Source: Zhongshania aliphaticivorans (lineage in GTDB: Bacteria > Pseudomonadota > Gammaproteobacteria > Pseudomonadales > Spongiibacteraceae). Taken from it: a DNA stretch of 64,000 bases. The notes below the pieces were generated by a model. That model was not told where the DNA came from. It did not search any database and saw nothing but the letters and a program-made list of their open reading frames with translations. The stretch is taken from assembly GCF_001586255.1 (NCBI RefSeq), contig NZ_CP014544.1, forward strand, positions 2,511,501 to 2,575,500. Reading direction: 5' to 3'. Below are positions 1 to 10,289 of this stretch, piece by piece; positions within the stretch are counted from its first letter, which is position 1; the number at the start of each line of letters is the position of its first letter. Made by a program: the position numbers and the translations under genes.

Positions 1-421
1 CGGGCAATTGCTTTGACCTGGCAATAAATTCGGTGCCGACGGAGTCGGCATCATCGAGCATGGATTCAAAGTTGAAGCCTAGCCAACCGTCCCTGTATTC
101 CTCACTCTCGGGCCACTGATCGAGGTTGCCCGCAATTTTATTGAGATGCTCATCGCCAACAAAATAAAAAAACCGAATCAAGCGGTCGGGGCCACTGTGT
201 ATTTTTACAAAGTTTTCAACCGCCTGTTCACCACCTTCTTGATAAGCCTGGCTTAAAGAGCCGAGTTCCTCGGTAACCGAGTGATGTACTTCGGCAAAAA
301 AGTCGTAGGCAATAAAGGCGTAGATAAGCGCCAAAACCATAAAAACGGCCAGGCTCAGCCACGCAACATAGCTGACCAAAAACCGGAAGGTAAAGCTGGT
401 AAATATTTTACTGAGAATCAT
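1..421 (-). CDS. sensor histidine kinase, N-terminal part (cut by window edge)
   Basis: Reading the minus strand from the ATG at 421 gives about 140 codons without a stop, running off the left edge. The visible part has a short cytoplasmic start (M-I-L-S-K-I-F), one long hydrophobic membrane helix at about residues 12-37 and the beginning of an acidic periplasmic sensor region. The kinase core lies outside the window. Its start overlaps the end of the response-regulator gene by 14 bp, the usual arrangement of a cognate two-component pair. The kinase assignment rests on this position and topology, not on visible catalytic motifs. The input signal cannot be told. Confidence 0.75.
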   Translation of the reverse strand, partial: MILSKIFTSFTFRFLVSYVAWLSLAVFMVLALIYAFIAYDFFAEVHHSVTEELGSLSQAYQEGGEQAVENFVKIHSGPDRLIRFFYFVGDEHLNKIAGNLDQWPESEEYRDGWLGFNFESMLDDADSVGTEFIARSKQLP

Positions 422-1085
422 CCAACATATATCCAGCACCGCGCACGGTATTCAACAGAGGCTTGTCAAAACCCTTATCAATTTTCTGACGCAGGCGGCT
501 GATATGAACATCAATGACATTGGTTTGGGGGTCAAAATGGTAGTCCCACACATTTTCTAGCAGCATAGTGCGCGTCACAACTTGACCAGCATGACGCATT
601 AAATACTCGAGTAATTTGTATTCCCGAGGCTGCAAATTAAAGGCTTGCCCAGCCCGGGAGACCTTATGCGCCAACAAATCCATCTCTAAGTCGGCAACTT
701 TAAGCCGCGTTACCGCCGACCCAGCTTCCTGCCTGCGCAGCATAACTTCAATGCGCGCCAATAATTCAGCGAAGGCAAAAGGCTTGACCAAATAGTCGTC
801 TCCGCCTGCTTTTAGGCCTTTAACTCGGTCGTCAACCTCACCGAGGGCGCTTAAGATTAACGCTGGGGTGCTGTCATTGGCAGCGCGCAAGGTTTGAATA
901 ATCGTTAGGCCATCAACATAGGGCAGCATTCGGTCGACAATCAGCGCGTCATACTGCTCGGTGGTCGCCTGAACTAGGCCGGTTTTACCATCCGCAGCAT
1001 GCTCAACCTGATAGCCGCTCTCGCGCAGGCCCTTCACTATGTACTCAGCCACACTGGCGTCATCTTCTATCAATAAAACCCGCAT
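408..1085 (-). CDS. OmpR/PhoB-family response regulator
   Basis: The 225-residue protein has an N-terminal receiver domain (about 1-115) with the acidic pair E7-D8-D9, the phospho-acceptor D51 in I-V-D-R-M-L-P and the conserved K101 in L-V-K-P-F. A winged-helix OmpR-type DNA-binding domain follows (about 125-222), with the typical R-E-Y-K-L-L-E-Y-L-M and V-R-G-A-G-Y-M segments. It acts in the cytoplasm as the transcriptional output of the adjacent kinase, which it precedes and overlaps in one operon. The pair resembles QseB/TctD-type systems, but neither regulon nor stimulus can be read from the sequence. Confidence 0.95.
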   Translation of the reverse strand: MRVLLIEDDASVAEYIVKGLRESGYQVEHAADGKTGLVQATTEQYDALIVDRMLPYVDGLTIIQTLRAANDSTPALILSALGEVDDRVKGLKAGGDDYLVKPFAFAELLARIEVMLRRQEAGSAVTRLKVADLEMDLLAHKVSRAGQAFNLQPREYKLLEYLMRHAGQVVTRTMLLENVWDYHFDPQTNVIDVHISRLRQKIDKGFDKPLLNTVRGAGYMLDDSQ

Positions 1086-1270
1086 CTAGCTTACTTCCCT
1101 TCCGATTTTATTATTTATCTGTACCCATTAAGCCTCGCCCCTAGGCTAGCACCTAAGACTATTGCGACAAGACCCCAGCTAGCAAGGTAGATCTACTTAT
1201 TCACCCACAGTATGCGGGCGAGTAAGCTTTATTCCAACAGTTACAAAACTGGCAATGGAGACTAACAGCA

Positions 1271-1759
1271 ATGAATAATATAAAAAATGGCTGCCAGACG
1301 ATTAAATACCGCTTCACCCTATGCAAGCAGCTTGCCCTGATTACACTTGCCGTTAGTTCTGGCAACTGCCTATCTCAGCACTGGGGCGTGCCGACGCCAA
1401 ATGATATAACACTTCCCCACGATCAGAAACTCGGATACCAACCTACCCTCCGCTTTTGCGTTGAACGCGACAAAGATACCGGCAATTTCCAGGCATTTAA
1501 TGCCAATCAAGCGCGATTTAATCAAGTCTGGATGGACCAAGACAATGCCAAGCAGGGCAGCGATGCCATTCATACCCTCGTTAAAATGGGCTTTAAGCGT
1601 TTATACAAATCATTTCATGAGCGCAGCAGAGGCGCCAAACGATTCCTACCAAACGAAGAAGGCAGTATTGCCGCACCTAGCTTCAGCCAGTACAAAACTG
1701 ATTATATTGTGCACCTGCGCAGTGACTCCGTAACCCTCGGCGTTGCCATGGCCTTTTAG
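1271..1759 (+). CDS. small exported protein of unknown function
   Basis: This 162-residue ORF has a basic N-terminus followed by a hydrophobic stretch (about 20-35, L-A-L-I-T-L-A-V-S-S), consistent with a signal peptide, and a mature part rich in charged residues without a recognisable domain. A GGAG sequence lies about ten bases before the ATG, which supports the start. It is divergent from the two-component pair, so it could be a target of that regulator; this is only inference from position. The C-terminus ends in a short hydrophobic run (V-T-L-G-V-A-M-A-F), which might be a final beta strand of an outer-membrane or periplasmic protein. No family is recognised. Confidence 0.55.
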   Translation: MNNIKNGCQTIKYRFTLCKQLALITLAVSSGNCLSQHWGVPTPNDITLPHDQKLGYQPTLRFCVERDKDTGNFQAFNANQARFNQVWMDQDNAKQGSDAIHTLVKMGFKRLYKSFHERSRGAKRFLPNEEGSIAAPSFSQYKTDYIVHLRSDSVTLGVAMAF

Positions 1760-1779
1760 CAGGCAAGCCAAGCTTGCTC

Positions 1780-1788
1780 TGCTACAAT
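1780..1788 (+). promoter_or_regulatory. extended -10 promoter candidate for the RDD gene
   Basis: TGC-TACAAT is an extended -10 element (TGn plus five of six consensus bases) 30 bases before the chosen ATG at 1818. No good -35 hexamer is seen at the matching distance, as is common for extended -10 promoters. It supports the shorter RDD start, since the longer ORF would begin upstream of this promoter. Confidence 0.45.
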
Positions 1789-1817
1789 ACGGCGGTTTCT
1801 CACTTGGACTGCCCAGA

Positions 1818-2321
1818 ATGACTGCCGAACTTCCCCCTCCAGGCGTATTTCGCCGCCTCGCCGCCATTGTGTATGACTGCTTTCTACTGTTTGCGGTGCT
1901 ATTTGTCGCGACCTTAATCCCAGCTTTGTTATTTAGCCCCGACATAATGGCAAATGACGCCGCCAACGATAGCGTGGTGCACGAACTTAACTCCCCTCTT
2001 GGAGGCGGCCTATATCGCGCTTATCTCTTGAGCTTTATTATTGTGTTCTATGGCTGGTTTTGGCGAAAGAATGGCCAAACACTCGGCATGCAAGCTTGGC
2101 GAATTAAATTAGAAAGCATTGATGGCGGCCGACCCAGCTGGGGGCAATGCCTAATTCGACTTTGTGTTGCCGTACCCGCACTGGGCCTAGCGGGACTCGG
2201 ATACTGGTGGATTTGGCTAGATCGCGACAGCTTAGCCTGGCACGACCGCGCATCTAAAACCCGTCTACGCTCACTCCCCAAAGCAGGGAAAAATAAACCG
2301 GTGGCTAAGCCCGCCGAGTAA
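1818..2321 (+). CDS. RDD-family inner-membrane protein
   Basis: The protein begins M-T-A-E-L-P-P-P-G-V-F-R-R-L-A-A and contains the R-R-L...D pattern at the start of the first helix that gives the RDD family its name. A second helix (around residues 65-85) and a third (near 115-135) follow; W-G-Q-C-L-I-R and D-R-D-S-L-A-W-H-D are typical of the family. An in-frame start 75 bases upstream exists, but family members begin like this one and the promoter candidate lies between the two starts. The gene is convergent with lptG and their stop-proximal ends overlap by 17 bp. Some RDD proteins are linked to ion transport; the role here is unknown. Confidence 0.85.
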   Translation: MTAELPPPGVFRRLAAIVYDCFLLFAVLFVATLIPALLFSPDIMANDAANDSVVHELNSPLGGGLYRAYLLSFIIVFYGWFWRKNGQTLGMQAWRIKLESIDGGRPSWGQCLIRLCVAVPALGLAGLGYWWIWLDRDSLAWHDRASKTRLRSLPKAGKNKPVAKPAE

Positions 2322-3366
2322 GCATATACGTACCCGCCAAAAAGCACACAGCAATTGGCAGCAAACTGGCGTAAATGGGGTCGAAGCCGTACACCATACT
2401 GGACGGCCCCAGAATATCTTGCGCGGTGCGAAATACAATGCCGACCATTACCCCAACAAAGACCCGAAAGCCCATCGTAACATTACGCAGGGGACCAAAA
2501 ATAAAGGATATAGCGACCAATACCATGCCCATGATTGTTAGCGGCTGAAGTAACTTATTCCAAAACGCCAACTCATAGTCACCGGCATTCAAACCCTGCT
2601 TTTTCAAGTAGCTCGCATAGCGCCACAAGCCACTAATTGATAAATCTTGAGGATCTAGAACCAAAATATTCAGCAATTCCGGCGACAAGCCGGAGTCCCA
2701 TTCCAATTGACTGAAATGCTGTTGCTGCGCGCCCTTATCACTGAACTTAACGACCTTGGCGTCTTCTAGTGTCCAGTGACCATCAATGAAATAGGCTCGT
2801 TCAGCAAAGGTGTTTTGCTCAAGACGGCGGTCGTCGTCAAAACTAAAAATACTCACACCAAACAACACGCCATTGGGCTGCACCGCGTTAAAGTGCATAA
2901 ATTGCTGCCCCTCACGATGCCACATGCCGTGCCGAGAATGCATGCTCGCTGTTTTTTGCAGCGCTACCGCGCGCTGACTTTCAGCGATTTGCTGAGACGC
3001 TGGCGCCACGAACTCCGCCACACACAAGCCCAATAATGTCAGCAAAATAGTCGGTTTAAGCACCGCCGATACCAACTGCCAGGTAGACACCCCAGCTGAT
3101 CGCATAACGATCAACTCGCTGCTGCTGGCCAAGGCACCCAAACCAGACAGGCAACCAACGAGTGCGGCAAACGGCAGGTAATCATAAAAGCTGCCCGGCG
3201 AGATCATGGCTACGTATTTCAATACCGAGATAAAGGTGTAATCTCCGCGAATCTCCTTTAGCCCGTCGACCAGCTCAGACAAAAGATCAAGACCGACGAT
3301 CACCAGCAATACCAGTATAATAGCCCCAGCTACCGTGCGCCCAATATAACGGTTGAGTTTACGCAC
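2305..3366 (-). CDS. lptG: LPS export ABC transporter permease LptG
   Basis: The 353-residue protein starts M-R-K-L-N-R-Y-I-G-R-T, has membrane helices near 12-32, 60-80 and 100-120, a large periplasmic beta-jellyroll region (about 130-265) and three C-terminal helices. This is the LptF/LptG permease fold. With LptF and the LptB ATPase it extracts lipopolysaccharide from the inner membrane and passes it to LptC/LptA. It lies downstream of lptF with an 8 bp overlap, so translation is probably coupled. Length and order (lptF first, then lptG) are as in other gammaproteobacteria. Confidence 0.95.
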   Translation of the reverse strand: MRKLNRYIGRTVAGAIILVLLVIVGLDLLSELVDGLKEIRGDYTFISVLKYVAMISPGSFYDYLPFAALVGCLSGLGALASSSELIVMRSAGVSTWQLVSAVLKPTILLTLLGLCVAEFVAPASQQIAESQRAVALQKTASMHSRHGMWHREGQQFMHFNAVQPNGVLFGVSIFSFDDDRRLEQNTFAERAYFIDGHWTLEDAKVVKFSDKGAQQQHFSQLEWDSGLSPELLNILVLDPQDLSISGLWRYASYLKKQGLNAGDYELAFWNKLLQPLTIMGMVLVAISFIFGPLRNVTMGFRVFVGVMVGIVFRTAQDILGPSSMVYGFDPIYASLLPIAVCFLAGTYMLTRRA

Positions 3367-4471
3367 GCCGACGCCTCCAGCTCAGCACCCAGTGACGGTG
3401 CATACTATCCCGGTAAAGTAGTAACAAACCCAAGACCAAAAATACGCTGTGCACTGCCCACATGCCGGGAAAAACCGGCCACTGGCCCTTAGCAATGGCG
3501 TCCCGCACCGCGTTGAGACAAACCAAATACACCATATAAATCATAAAAGCAGGAAACATTTTGCCAAAACGACCGCGGCGATGATCGGTTTTACTTAAGG
3601 ACACCGCGATCAACGCGGCAATAGGCACCAGCAAGCCCAGTGAAACCCGCCATTGAATTGCCGCAATATCTTCTAAGGCCGAAGAACCCCAGAGTACTGA
3701 GGTGTCCTTGCCGTCTAACTCTTGGCGATAGGTCTTTTCTTCCGGGTCACGTATTAGCTGATCGAGACGACTAAAGCTGGTCACCTGATAGTCCATATCG
3801 CCAGACTGGCCAACATAGCGAACGCCGCTATCTAACACCAAATAGCGTTGGGCAGTAGAGTCGTCGACTTGGAAGCGGCCCTGCGCTGCCGTGACCAGCG
3901 ACACCAGCGGCCTGCCGCCTGCCTGCACCGGTTCTGGCTGCGCAATAAACACACCGGACATGGTCTGATTGTCGCGATTCGCCTTTTCGATGTAGGTCAC
4001 CCTACCCGTTGCCTTGTCGAGTCGAAAGCGCCCTTCTACCGCCGCCTTAACGCCAATTTCAGACTGGCTATCTGCCAGTAAATCGACATAGGCCTGAATA
4101 CCAGAGGGTGTCAAAATCAAACTAATATAAGCAACGATACCGGCGGTAAATGCAGCGGGAATCATGGTGTAAATCAAAAGGCGGCGACGGCTCATGCCGC
4201 AAGCGCTCATTACGGTCATTTCGCTGTCGACGTATAAACGACCGTAAGAGAGTAAAATACCGATAAACAGACCTAAGGGGAGTACCACTTCTAAAAAATT
4301 CGGTAAACGGTAGAGCATGACTAATAAAAGCACATCGGGAGCGAAGTCACCTGAGGCCACTTGACCGAGGTACTTCACAAAACGTCCGCTCATAATAATA
4401 ACCAGCAAGGTCAGCGTCACGGCAAACACCGTCTTCAGCATTTCGCTGGCAAGGTATCTAAATAATATCAA
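3359..4471 (-). CDS. lptF: LPS export ABC transporter permease LptF
   Basis: This 370-residue membrane protein has the permease fold of LptF: three N-terminal helices, a periplasmic jellyroll of about 150 residues and three C-terminal helices. The segment S-A-C-G-M-S-R-R-R-L after the second helix is the conserved cytoplasmic coupling region that contacts LptB. It is the first gene of the lptFG unit and is divergent from pepA across a 213-base intergenic region, the arrangement seen in Pseudomonas and E. coli. The partner genes lptB/lptC are not in the window. Confidence 0.95.
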   Translation of the reverse strand: MILFRYLASEMLKTVFAVTLTLLVIIMSGRFVKYLGQVASGDFAPDVLLLVMLYRLPNFLEVVLPLGLFIGILLSYGRLYVDSEMTVMSACGMSRRRLLIYTMIPAAFTAGIVAYISLILTPSGIQAYVDLLADSQSEIGVKAAVEGRFRLDKATGRVTYIEKANRDNQTMSGVFIAQPEPVQAGGRPLVSLVTAAQGRFQVDDSTAQRYLVLDSGVRYVGQSGDMDYQVTSFSRLDQLIRDPEEKTYRQELDGKDTSVLWGSSALEDIAAIQWRVSLGLLVPIAALIAVSLSKTDHRRGRFGKMFPAFMIYMVYLVCLNAVRDAIAKGQWPVFPGMWAVHSVFLVLGLLLLYRDSMHRHWVLSWRRRRA

Positions 4472-4609
4472 ACAGCCATCTCTCCACCACCGTTCACCGT
4501 CAGTTTACCGCCAATCGCACAAAGCCTGCCCTGTCTTTGTCGCTAAGTATTTCACGCGCAGATGATACCCTTTACACTAAGCCCAGAACACTGCCTTTAC
4601 ACTGTACGG

Positions 4610-4637
4610 TTGCCAATACCCATAACCGGCCCATAAT
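4610..4637 (+). promoter_or_regulatory. sigma-70 promoter candidate for pepA
   Basis: TTGCCA (4610-4615) and CATAAT (4632-4637) each match five of six consensus bases and are separated by 16 bases. The predicted transcript start would give a leader of about 40 bases before the pepA ATG at 4685. The lptF promoter should lie on the other strand in the same intergenic region. Confidence 0.5.
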
Positions 4638-4684
4638 AATGGCATGCATTTTCAACAATCTGCCCACAGTCTGCGAGAGTATCC

Positions 4685-6163
4685 ATGCAAATTAGCCTTA
4701 AGCCTTGTAAAGATCTTACCACCGTCAACACCGATTGCCTGATCCTTGTCACCGATGCAGCACTTAACTCAGAGCTGGCGCAGGCGGTGGACGCAGCCAG
4801 CGGCGGCGTGATCAGTCACATGCTAAAACGCGGCGACTTCAAGGCAAAGCTTGCAGAAACCCTGTATTTGCCAAATATCACCGGCCTTAAAGCACGGCGC
4901 TTATTAGTTGTCGGCAAAGGCGATAGCGAACTCAGTGACAGTGATTTCGACAAGATCATTCAAGCGACGTTTAGCGCCCCGGCGGCAGCGGATTGTAAAG
5001 ATAGCTGCTACTTACTCGACAATATCAGCGTTACCGATCGTAAACCTGGCTGGCAGTATCAGCGCATAGCCCAGTTATTAGTCAGCTCAAGCTACCGCTA
5101 CACCGCAACCGTCAGCAAGCCAAAACCGGCGCTATCAATTCGCCGCGTGACGCTGCAGGGCGCAAACACCGCGCCCAACCGCCAAGCCATTCAAGTTGGC
5201 ACTAGCATTGGCAAGGGCATTAATACGGCCTGCGAACTCGGCGACCTGCCCGGCAATATCTGTACTCCAGAATACATTGCCAGCGAAGCCCGCAGTCTCG
5301 GCAATAAATTTGAGTCGGTTACCGTAAGCGTACTCGACGAAAAGAAAATGAAGCAACTCGGCATGGGCGCCCTCCTGTCGGTCAGCGCTGGTAGCGACCA
5401 AGCCGCCCGCTTGATTATCATTGAGTACAAGGGCGGCAAAAAAAGTGCGCAACCTCATGTCCTAGTCGGCAAAGGCGTGACCTTTGATACCGGCGGCATC
5501 AGCTTGAAGCCCGGCGCCAAAATGGATGAAATGAAATACGATATGTGCGGCGCCGCAAGTGTCGTCGGCACCATGGCAGCCATCGCCAGTATGGACTTAA
5601 AGCTCAACGTGATCGGCGTTGTTGCCGCGGCCGAAAATATGCCCAGTGGCGGCGCGACCAAACCCGGTGACGTCGTCACCAGTATGTCGGGGCAAACCAT
5701 TGAAATACTCAATACTGACGCCGAAGGTCGCTTAGTCCTGTGCGACGCATTAACCTATGTTGAGCGTTTCAAGCCCGCCTCGGTTATTGATATCGCTACC
5801 TTGACCGGCGCCTGTGTCGTCGCCTTGGGCAAACACGCCGCAGGCTTGTACAGCAACCAAGACAGCTTCGCCCAAGAACTACTAGAACAAGGGCGACTCG
5901 CCCAAGATCGCGCTTGGCACATGCCTCTCTGGGATGATTATCAAAACCAGCTCGACAGTAACTTTGCCGACATGGCCAATATTGGCGGCCCCGAAGCGGG
6001 TAGTGTCACCGCCGCGTGCTTTCTGTCGCGCTTCACCAAGGCTTACCGCTGGGCTCACCTCGACATCGCCGGTGCTGCGTGGCTTGGCGGCGCAAATAAA
6101 GGCGCAACAGGCCGCCCAGTGAGCTTGCTGTGTCACTATTTAATGAGCAAAGTCGGCAGCTAA
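4685..6163 (+). CDS. pepA: leucyl aminopeptidase (M17 family)
   Basis: The 492-residue length is typical for cytosol aminopeptidase PepA. The C-terminal catalytic half carries the metal/bicarbonate-binding motifs: [11 protein letters not shown] near residues 260-270 and the family signature N-T-D-A-E-G-R-L at about 343-350. The N-terminal macrodomain-like half is more divergent. PepA is a hexameric dinuclear-metal enzyme that removes N-terminal residues from peptides; in some bacteria it also binds DNA as a regulator. It heads the pepA-holC-valS cluster and is followed by holC after only three bases. Confidence 0.97.
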   Translation: MQISLKPCKDLTTVNTDCLILVTDAALNSELAQAVDAASGGVISHMLKRGDFKAKLAETLYLPNITGLKARRLLVVGKGDSELSDSDFDKIIQATFSAPAAADCKDSCYLLDNISVTDRKPGWQYQRIAQLLVSSSYRYTATVSKPKPALSIRRVTLQGANTAPNRQAIQVGTSIGKGINTACELGDLPGNICTPEYIASEARSLGNKFESVTVSVLDEKKMKQLGMGALLSVSAGSDQAARLIIIEYKGGKKSAQPHVLVGKGVTFDTGGISLKPGAKMDEMKYDMCGAASVVGTMAAIASMDLKLNVIGVVAAAENMPSGGATKPGDVVTSMSGQTIEILNTDAEGRLVLCDALTYVERFKPASVIDIATLTGACVVALGKHAAGLYSNQDSFAQELLEQGRLAQDRAWHMPLWDDYQNQLDSNFADMANIGGPEAGSVTAACFLSRFTKAYRWAHLDIAGAAWLGGANKGATGRPVSLLCHYLMSKVGS

Positions 6164-6166
6164 GCC

Positions 6167-6589
6167 ATGACCAAGGTCGACTTCTACATTCTTAACCAAG
6201 GAACCGCTACAGCGGCAATGCTCTATGCCTGCCGCTTAGCGGAAAAAGCCTATCGAAGTGGTCACGAGGTGTATATACACTGCGAAGACAGCGCCGCCGC
6301 CGACACCCTCAACCAGCAATTATGGGGGTTTCGCGACGAGAGCTTTATTCCCCACAGCTGCCACCCCGGCGACAATAATCCAGTGTTAGTGGGCTGCGGT
6401 GATTATGCGGGGGATCACTGCGATGTATTGATTAATACCGCGCAGGAAACACCGACATTTTTCAGCCGCTTTCAGCGCCTCGCTGAGATTGTTAGCAAGG
6501 ACGAGGCAAGCTTGCAGGCATCGCGACAGCGCTATAGCTTTTACAAAAATCGTGGCTACCCGCTAAATTCTCACACTATTAACGGCTAA
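6167..6589 (+). CDS. holC: DNA polymerase III chi subunit
   Basis: The 140-residue protein starts M-T-K-V-D-F-Y-I-L and has the chi-type fold pattern (A-C-R-L-A-E-K-A-Y, then V-Y-I-H-C-E-D and D-V-L-I-N). Chi links the clamp loader to single-stranded DNA-binding protein through its interaction with psi and the SSB tail. The gene sits between pepA and valS, its conserved position in gammaproteobacteria. Three bases separate it from the pepA stop, which suggests coupled translation. Confidence 0.93.
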   Translation: MTKVDFYILNQGTATAAMLYACRLAEKAYRSGHEVYIHCEDSAAADTLNQQLWGFRDESFIPHSCHPGDNNPVLVGCGDYAGDHCDVLINTAQETPTFFSRFQRLAEIVSKDEASLQASRQRYSFYKNRGYPLNSHTING

Positions 6590-6600
6590 CAAAGATCACT

Positions 6601-6978
6601 ATGGCAAAGGATAAAGCGCCCCTACTCGGGGAATTAGAGGCATTGCAAGCAGTGCTACTCGATACGGCAGGCATTGATCCCGCCACTATTCCTCTGTTAG
6701 ACGACATCATCGAAAGTGCACCACCTCAGCCGCGCGACACACGATCAGAGGAAGTCCGCTTTAGCGATGCCGGAATAGAATACACGACATCCCCATCAAG
6801 CAAGCTCATGGACGTGACTCACCAGCAAAGTGACGACGACTTTGCGCGCGAACTGTTTATCCAAGACCTGATCGACTCAATGATGCCGGGAATCGAGTCC
6901 GAACTGCGCAAGCGTCTACTCAATCTCGATCAGGAGATTCTTGAGCGCTGGTATCGCCAAGCCCACCCTAATCGGTAA
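6601..6978 (+). CDS. conserved small acidic protein of the holC-valS locus
   Basis: A 125-residue acidic, soluble protein with the predicted helical segment L-L-G-E-L-E-A-L-Q-A-V-L near the start, a proline-rich middle and a C-terminal helix (about 85-120). A gene in this slot, between holC and valS, is also present in pseudomonads, which supports it as real. It has no signal peptide or membrane segment. Eleven bases separate it from holC, so it is in the same operon. Function is unknown; a role near the replication clamp loader is only suggested by position. Confidence 0.8.
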   Translation: MAKDKAPLLGELEALQAVLLDTAGIDPATIPLLDDIIESAPPQPRDTRSEEVRFSDAGIEYTTSPSSKLMDVTHQQSDDDFARELFIQDLIDSMMPGIESELRKRLLNLDQEILERWYRQAHPNR

Positions 6979-7134
6979 TTCCGGTCGACAATCCCGACCA
7001 CAGCTTTGGCCAGAAGGCTTAAAACTCAGTATACTTGCTCCCTTTTTAATCACCGCACTCAGTTATTCGGCCATGTCGGTTTTAGCGTGGCAGACGCGGC
7101 ATCATTTATCGCTACAACAGACAATAGAGACACA

Positions 7135-10002
7135 ATGGACAAGACATTTCAGCCCGCCGACATCGAAACCAAGTGGTACCAAAACTGGGAAGCAAGCGGC
7201 TATTTTTCGCCCCAGGGTAAAGGCGACGCCTACAGCATCATGATTCCGCCGCCGAATGTCACCGGCAGTCTGCACATGGGCCACGCCTTCCAAGACTCCA
7301 TCATGGACGCCCTCACCCGCTACCACCGTATGCAGGGTAAAAACACGCTTTGGCAAGTGGGTACCGACCACGCCGGTATCGCCACCCAAATGCTGGTTGA
7401 GCGTAAACTCGCCGCCGAAACCGGTCAAACTCGCCACGATCTTGGCCGCGACGCCTTTTTAGACAAGGTTTGGGAGTGGAAAGAAGAGTCTGGCGGCACC
7501 ATCACTCGCCAGCTGCGCCGTCTTGGCGCTTCGGTAGACTGGAATCACGAACGCTTCACCATGGACGATGGCTTTTACAAAGCCGTACAAGAAGTCTTTG
7601 TTCGCCTCTACGACGACAAACTGATTTATCGCGGCAAACGTCTCGTTAACTGGGACCCCAAACTGCACACGGCCATCTCTGACCTTGAAGTCGAAAACAC
7701 CGACGAAAAAGGCTTTATGTGGCACTTCCGCTACCCGCTTGCCGACGGCGCCACCACTAGCGATGGCAAAAATTATTTAGTAGTTGCCACCACTCGCCCG
7801 GAAACCATGCTTGGCGACACCGCCGTTGCGGTGAATCCAAAAGATGAGCGCTACGCCTCACTGATCGGCAAATTTATCACCCTGCCCTTAGTTGGCCGTC
7901 AAATTCCGATTATTGCCGACGACTATGTAGATCGTGAATTTGGCACTGGCTGCGTAAAAATCACTCCCGCCCACGATTTTAACGACTACGCCGTTGGTCA
8001 GCGCCACAAGCTGCCAATGATTAATATTCTCGACCAAGACGCCGCGGTGCGCGCTGAGGCCGAAATATTCAATAGCGATAGCTCAGAGAATACCGAGCTC
8101 GATAAAACCCTGCCCGCCAGCTACGCCGGTTTAGACCGCTACGCGGCGCGCAAAATAATTGTTGCCGATTTAGACAGCGCAGGTCTGCTTGAAAAAGTCG
8201 ACGACCACGCCCTTAAAGTACCCCGTGGCGACCGCTCAGGGCTGGTCATTGAACCCATGCTCACCGACCAGTGGTTTGTTGCTACCGCCGCCCTCGCTAA
8301 GCCAGCAATTGAAGCGGTTGAAGATGGCCGCATCGAATTTGTGCCCAAGCAATACGAGAATATGTATTTCAGCTGGATGCGCGACATTCAAGACTGGTGT
8401 ATCTCGCGGCAGTTGTGGTGGGGCCACCGCATTCCCGCGTGGTACGACAGCGAAGGCAATATTTATGTTGCCCGCAACGAAGCTGAGGCCAGAGCAAAAT
8501 ATCAGCTGGCCGACAGCCTTGAACTCAAGCAAGATGATGACGTGCTGGACACCTGGTTCAGCTCCGCACTGTGGACCTTCGGCACCCTCGGCTGGCCTGA
8601 GCAGACCGAACGCCTGAAAACCTTCCACCCCACCGATGTCTTGGTTACCGGCTTCGACATTATTTTCTTCTGGGTGGCGCGCATGATCATGATGACCATG
8701 CACTTCAATAAAGACGAAAACGGCGAGGCCCAAGTGCCCTTCAAAACCGTTTACGTTACCGGCCTAATCCGCGACGAGCAGGGCCAGAAAATGTCCAAGT
8801 CTAAGGGCAACGTCTTAGACCCGCTAGATATGATCGACGGCATTGAACTCGACGCGCTACTCGACAAGCGCTGCGGCAATATGATGCAACCTCAACTCGC
8901 CGAGAAAATTGCCAAGGCCACCCGCAACACCTTCCCCGAAGGTATCGGCGCCCACGGCACCGACGCCCTGCGTTTCACCCTGTTCTCGCTGGCATCAACC
9001 GGCCGCGACATAAACTGGGATATGAAACGCCTTGAAGGCTACCGCAACTTCTGCAATAAAATTTGGAATGCCGCCCGCTACGTGTTGATGAACACCGAGG
9101 AGCAGGACTGCGGCATTAATGGCGAAGCTGTTGAACTGAGCTTGGCAGATCGCTGGATCATATCCCGCCTACAGCAAACCGAGCAGACCGTTGCCGACGC
9201 CATGAGCGCCTACCGCCTTGACCACGCCTCCCAAGCGATTTACGAATTCATTTGGAACGAGTATTGCGATTGGTATCTTGAACTGTCTAAACCGGTACTG
9301 TGGGACGACAACGCCAGCGTAGAAGCTAAACGCGGCACCCGCCGCACCTTGATTCGGGTTTTAGAAGCCACACTGCGTATGGCTCACCCCTTTATGCCCT
9401 TTATTACCGAGGAAATTTGGCAGCGAGTTGCCCCCATTGCAGGCATTGCGCTGAAGACTGGCGGCGACACTATTATGCTGCAGGCATACCCTATCGCTGC
9501 ACTGGACAAGGTCGACAAAGACGCGATAGCTGACGCCGAGTGGCTAAAAAGTGTCATTTTAGCCATCCGTAATATTCGTGGCGAAATGAACGTACCACCG
9601 GGCAAAACCCTCAGCTTGCTGCTTAAAAACGGCAGCGACGAAGATTTGCGCCGTCTCAATGGCAATCGCCAAGCGCTGAGCAAGCTCGCCAAGCTAGACG
9701 ACATTCAGTGGCTAGCAGCCAGCGACGAAGCGCCCATGTCGGCAACGCAATTAGTTGGCAGCATGGAAGTATTGGTGCCGATGTCCGGCTTAATCGATAA
9801 AGTGGCTGAAATTGCCCGCCTTGAAAAAGAGATTCAAAAGCTCGACAAAGACATCCAGCGCATTCAAGGCAAACTCGGTAACGCTGGCTTCTTAGACAAA
9901 GCGCCTGCCGATGTTGTCGCCAAGGAACAGGAAAAACTCGCCGCCCAACAAGCCGCGCAACAAACCCTGTCGGAGCAAATAAAAAGCATCCAAGCGCTCT
10001 AA
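7135..10002 (+). CDS. valS: valyl-tRNA synthetase
   Basis: Class I aminoacyl-tRNA synthetase charging tRNA-Val. From the ATG at 7135 ([11 protein letters not shown]) the protein has 955 residues, the normal length. The HIGH-type motif appears as H-M-G-H at residues 47-50 and the KMSKS loop at about 552-556. A C-terminal coiled coil rich in Lys, Glu and Gln (about 890-955) matches the ValS tail. The frame is open for 43 more codons upstream, but that segment has no counterpart in the family, and a GAGA sequence precedes the chosen start. It is the last gene of the pepA cluster. Confidence 0.97.
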   Translation: MDKTFQPADIETKWYQNWEASGYFSPQGKGDAYSIMIPPPNVTGSLHMGHAFQDSIMDALTRYHRMQGKNTLWQVGTDHAGIATQMLVERKLAAETGQTRHDLGRDAFLDKVWEWKEESGGTITRQLRRLGASVDWNHERFTMDDGFYKAVQEVFVRLYDDKLIYRGKRLVNWDPKLHTAISDLEVENTDEKGFMWHFRYPLADGATTSDGKNYLVVATTRPETMLGDTAVAVNPKDERYASLIGKFITLPLVGRQIPIIADDYVDREFGTGCVKITPAHDFNDYAVGQRHKLPMINILDQDAAVRAEAEIFNSDSSENTELDKTLPASYAGLDRYAARKIIVADLDSAGLLEKVDDHALKVPRGDRSGLVIEPMLTDQWFVATAALAKPAIEAVEDGRIEFVPKQYENMYFSWMRDIQDWCISRQLWWGHRIPAWYDSEGNIYVARNEAEARAKYQLADSLELKQDDDVLDTWFSSALWTFGTLGWPEQTERLKTFHPTDVLVTGFDIIFFWVARMIMMTMHFNKDENGEAQVPFKTVYVTGLIRDEQGQKMSKSKGNVLDPLDMIDGIELDALLDKRCGNMMQPQLAEKIAKATRNTFPEGIGAHGTDALRFTLFSLASTGRDINWDMKRLEGYRNFCNKIWNAARYVLMNTEEQDCGINGEAVELSLADRWIISRLQQTEQTVADAMSAYRLDHASQAIYEFIWNEYCDWYLELSKPVLWDDNASVEAKRGTRRTLIRVLEATLRMAHPFMPFITEEIWQRVAPIAGIALKTGGDTIMLQAYPIAALDKVDKDAIADAEWLKSVILAIRNIRGEMNVPPGKTLSLLLKNGSDEDLRRLNGNRQALSKLAKLDDIQWLAASDEAPMSATQLVGSMEVLVPMSGLIDKVAEIARLEKEIQKLDKDIQRIQGKLGNAGFLDKAPADVVAKEQEKLAAQQAAQQTLSEQIKSIQAL

Positions 10003-10289
10003 AAAGGGCTCGCTAACCCTGCTATAAACACCGCAGCCGTAGACAATTACGCTGAAGTGGCTATAGTAGGGTTTAACACTGGCCCGATACCCCGCCGTAT
10101 AGTGATGCTTGCACGTATTTGCCAAGCGCTGCACGTTCCAGCGCACCCACTCCCCCGCAGTACCTGCAACGCCCCTGTTTTCCCTCAGCATTCAGCACAA
10201 TTTCAGCTCGCCACGGGCCGCAAAGGCATTAGCCACCGAATTTCTTATTATTTTATTCCCTGCAATGAACATATCTGCGAGGTACAACG

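Noticed and set aside
1646-1966. 106-codon minus-strand ORF
   Set aside because: Overlaps the ends of the exported-protein gene and the RDD gene without support of its own.
7006-7134. 43-codon N-terminal extension of valS
   Set aside because: No counterpart in the family and no ribosome-binding site; the ATG at 7135 gives the usual protein start.
8236-8733. 165-codon minus-strand ORF
   Set aside because: It is a shadow of valS on the opposite strand; composition follows the valS codons.
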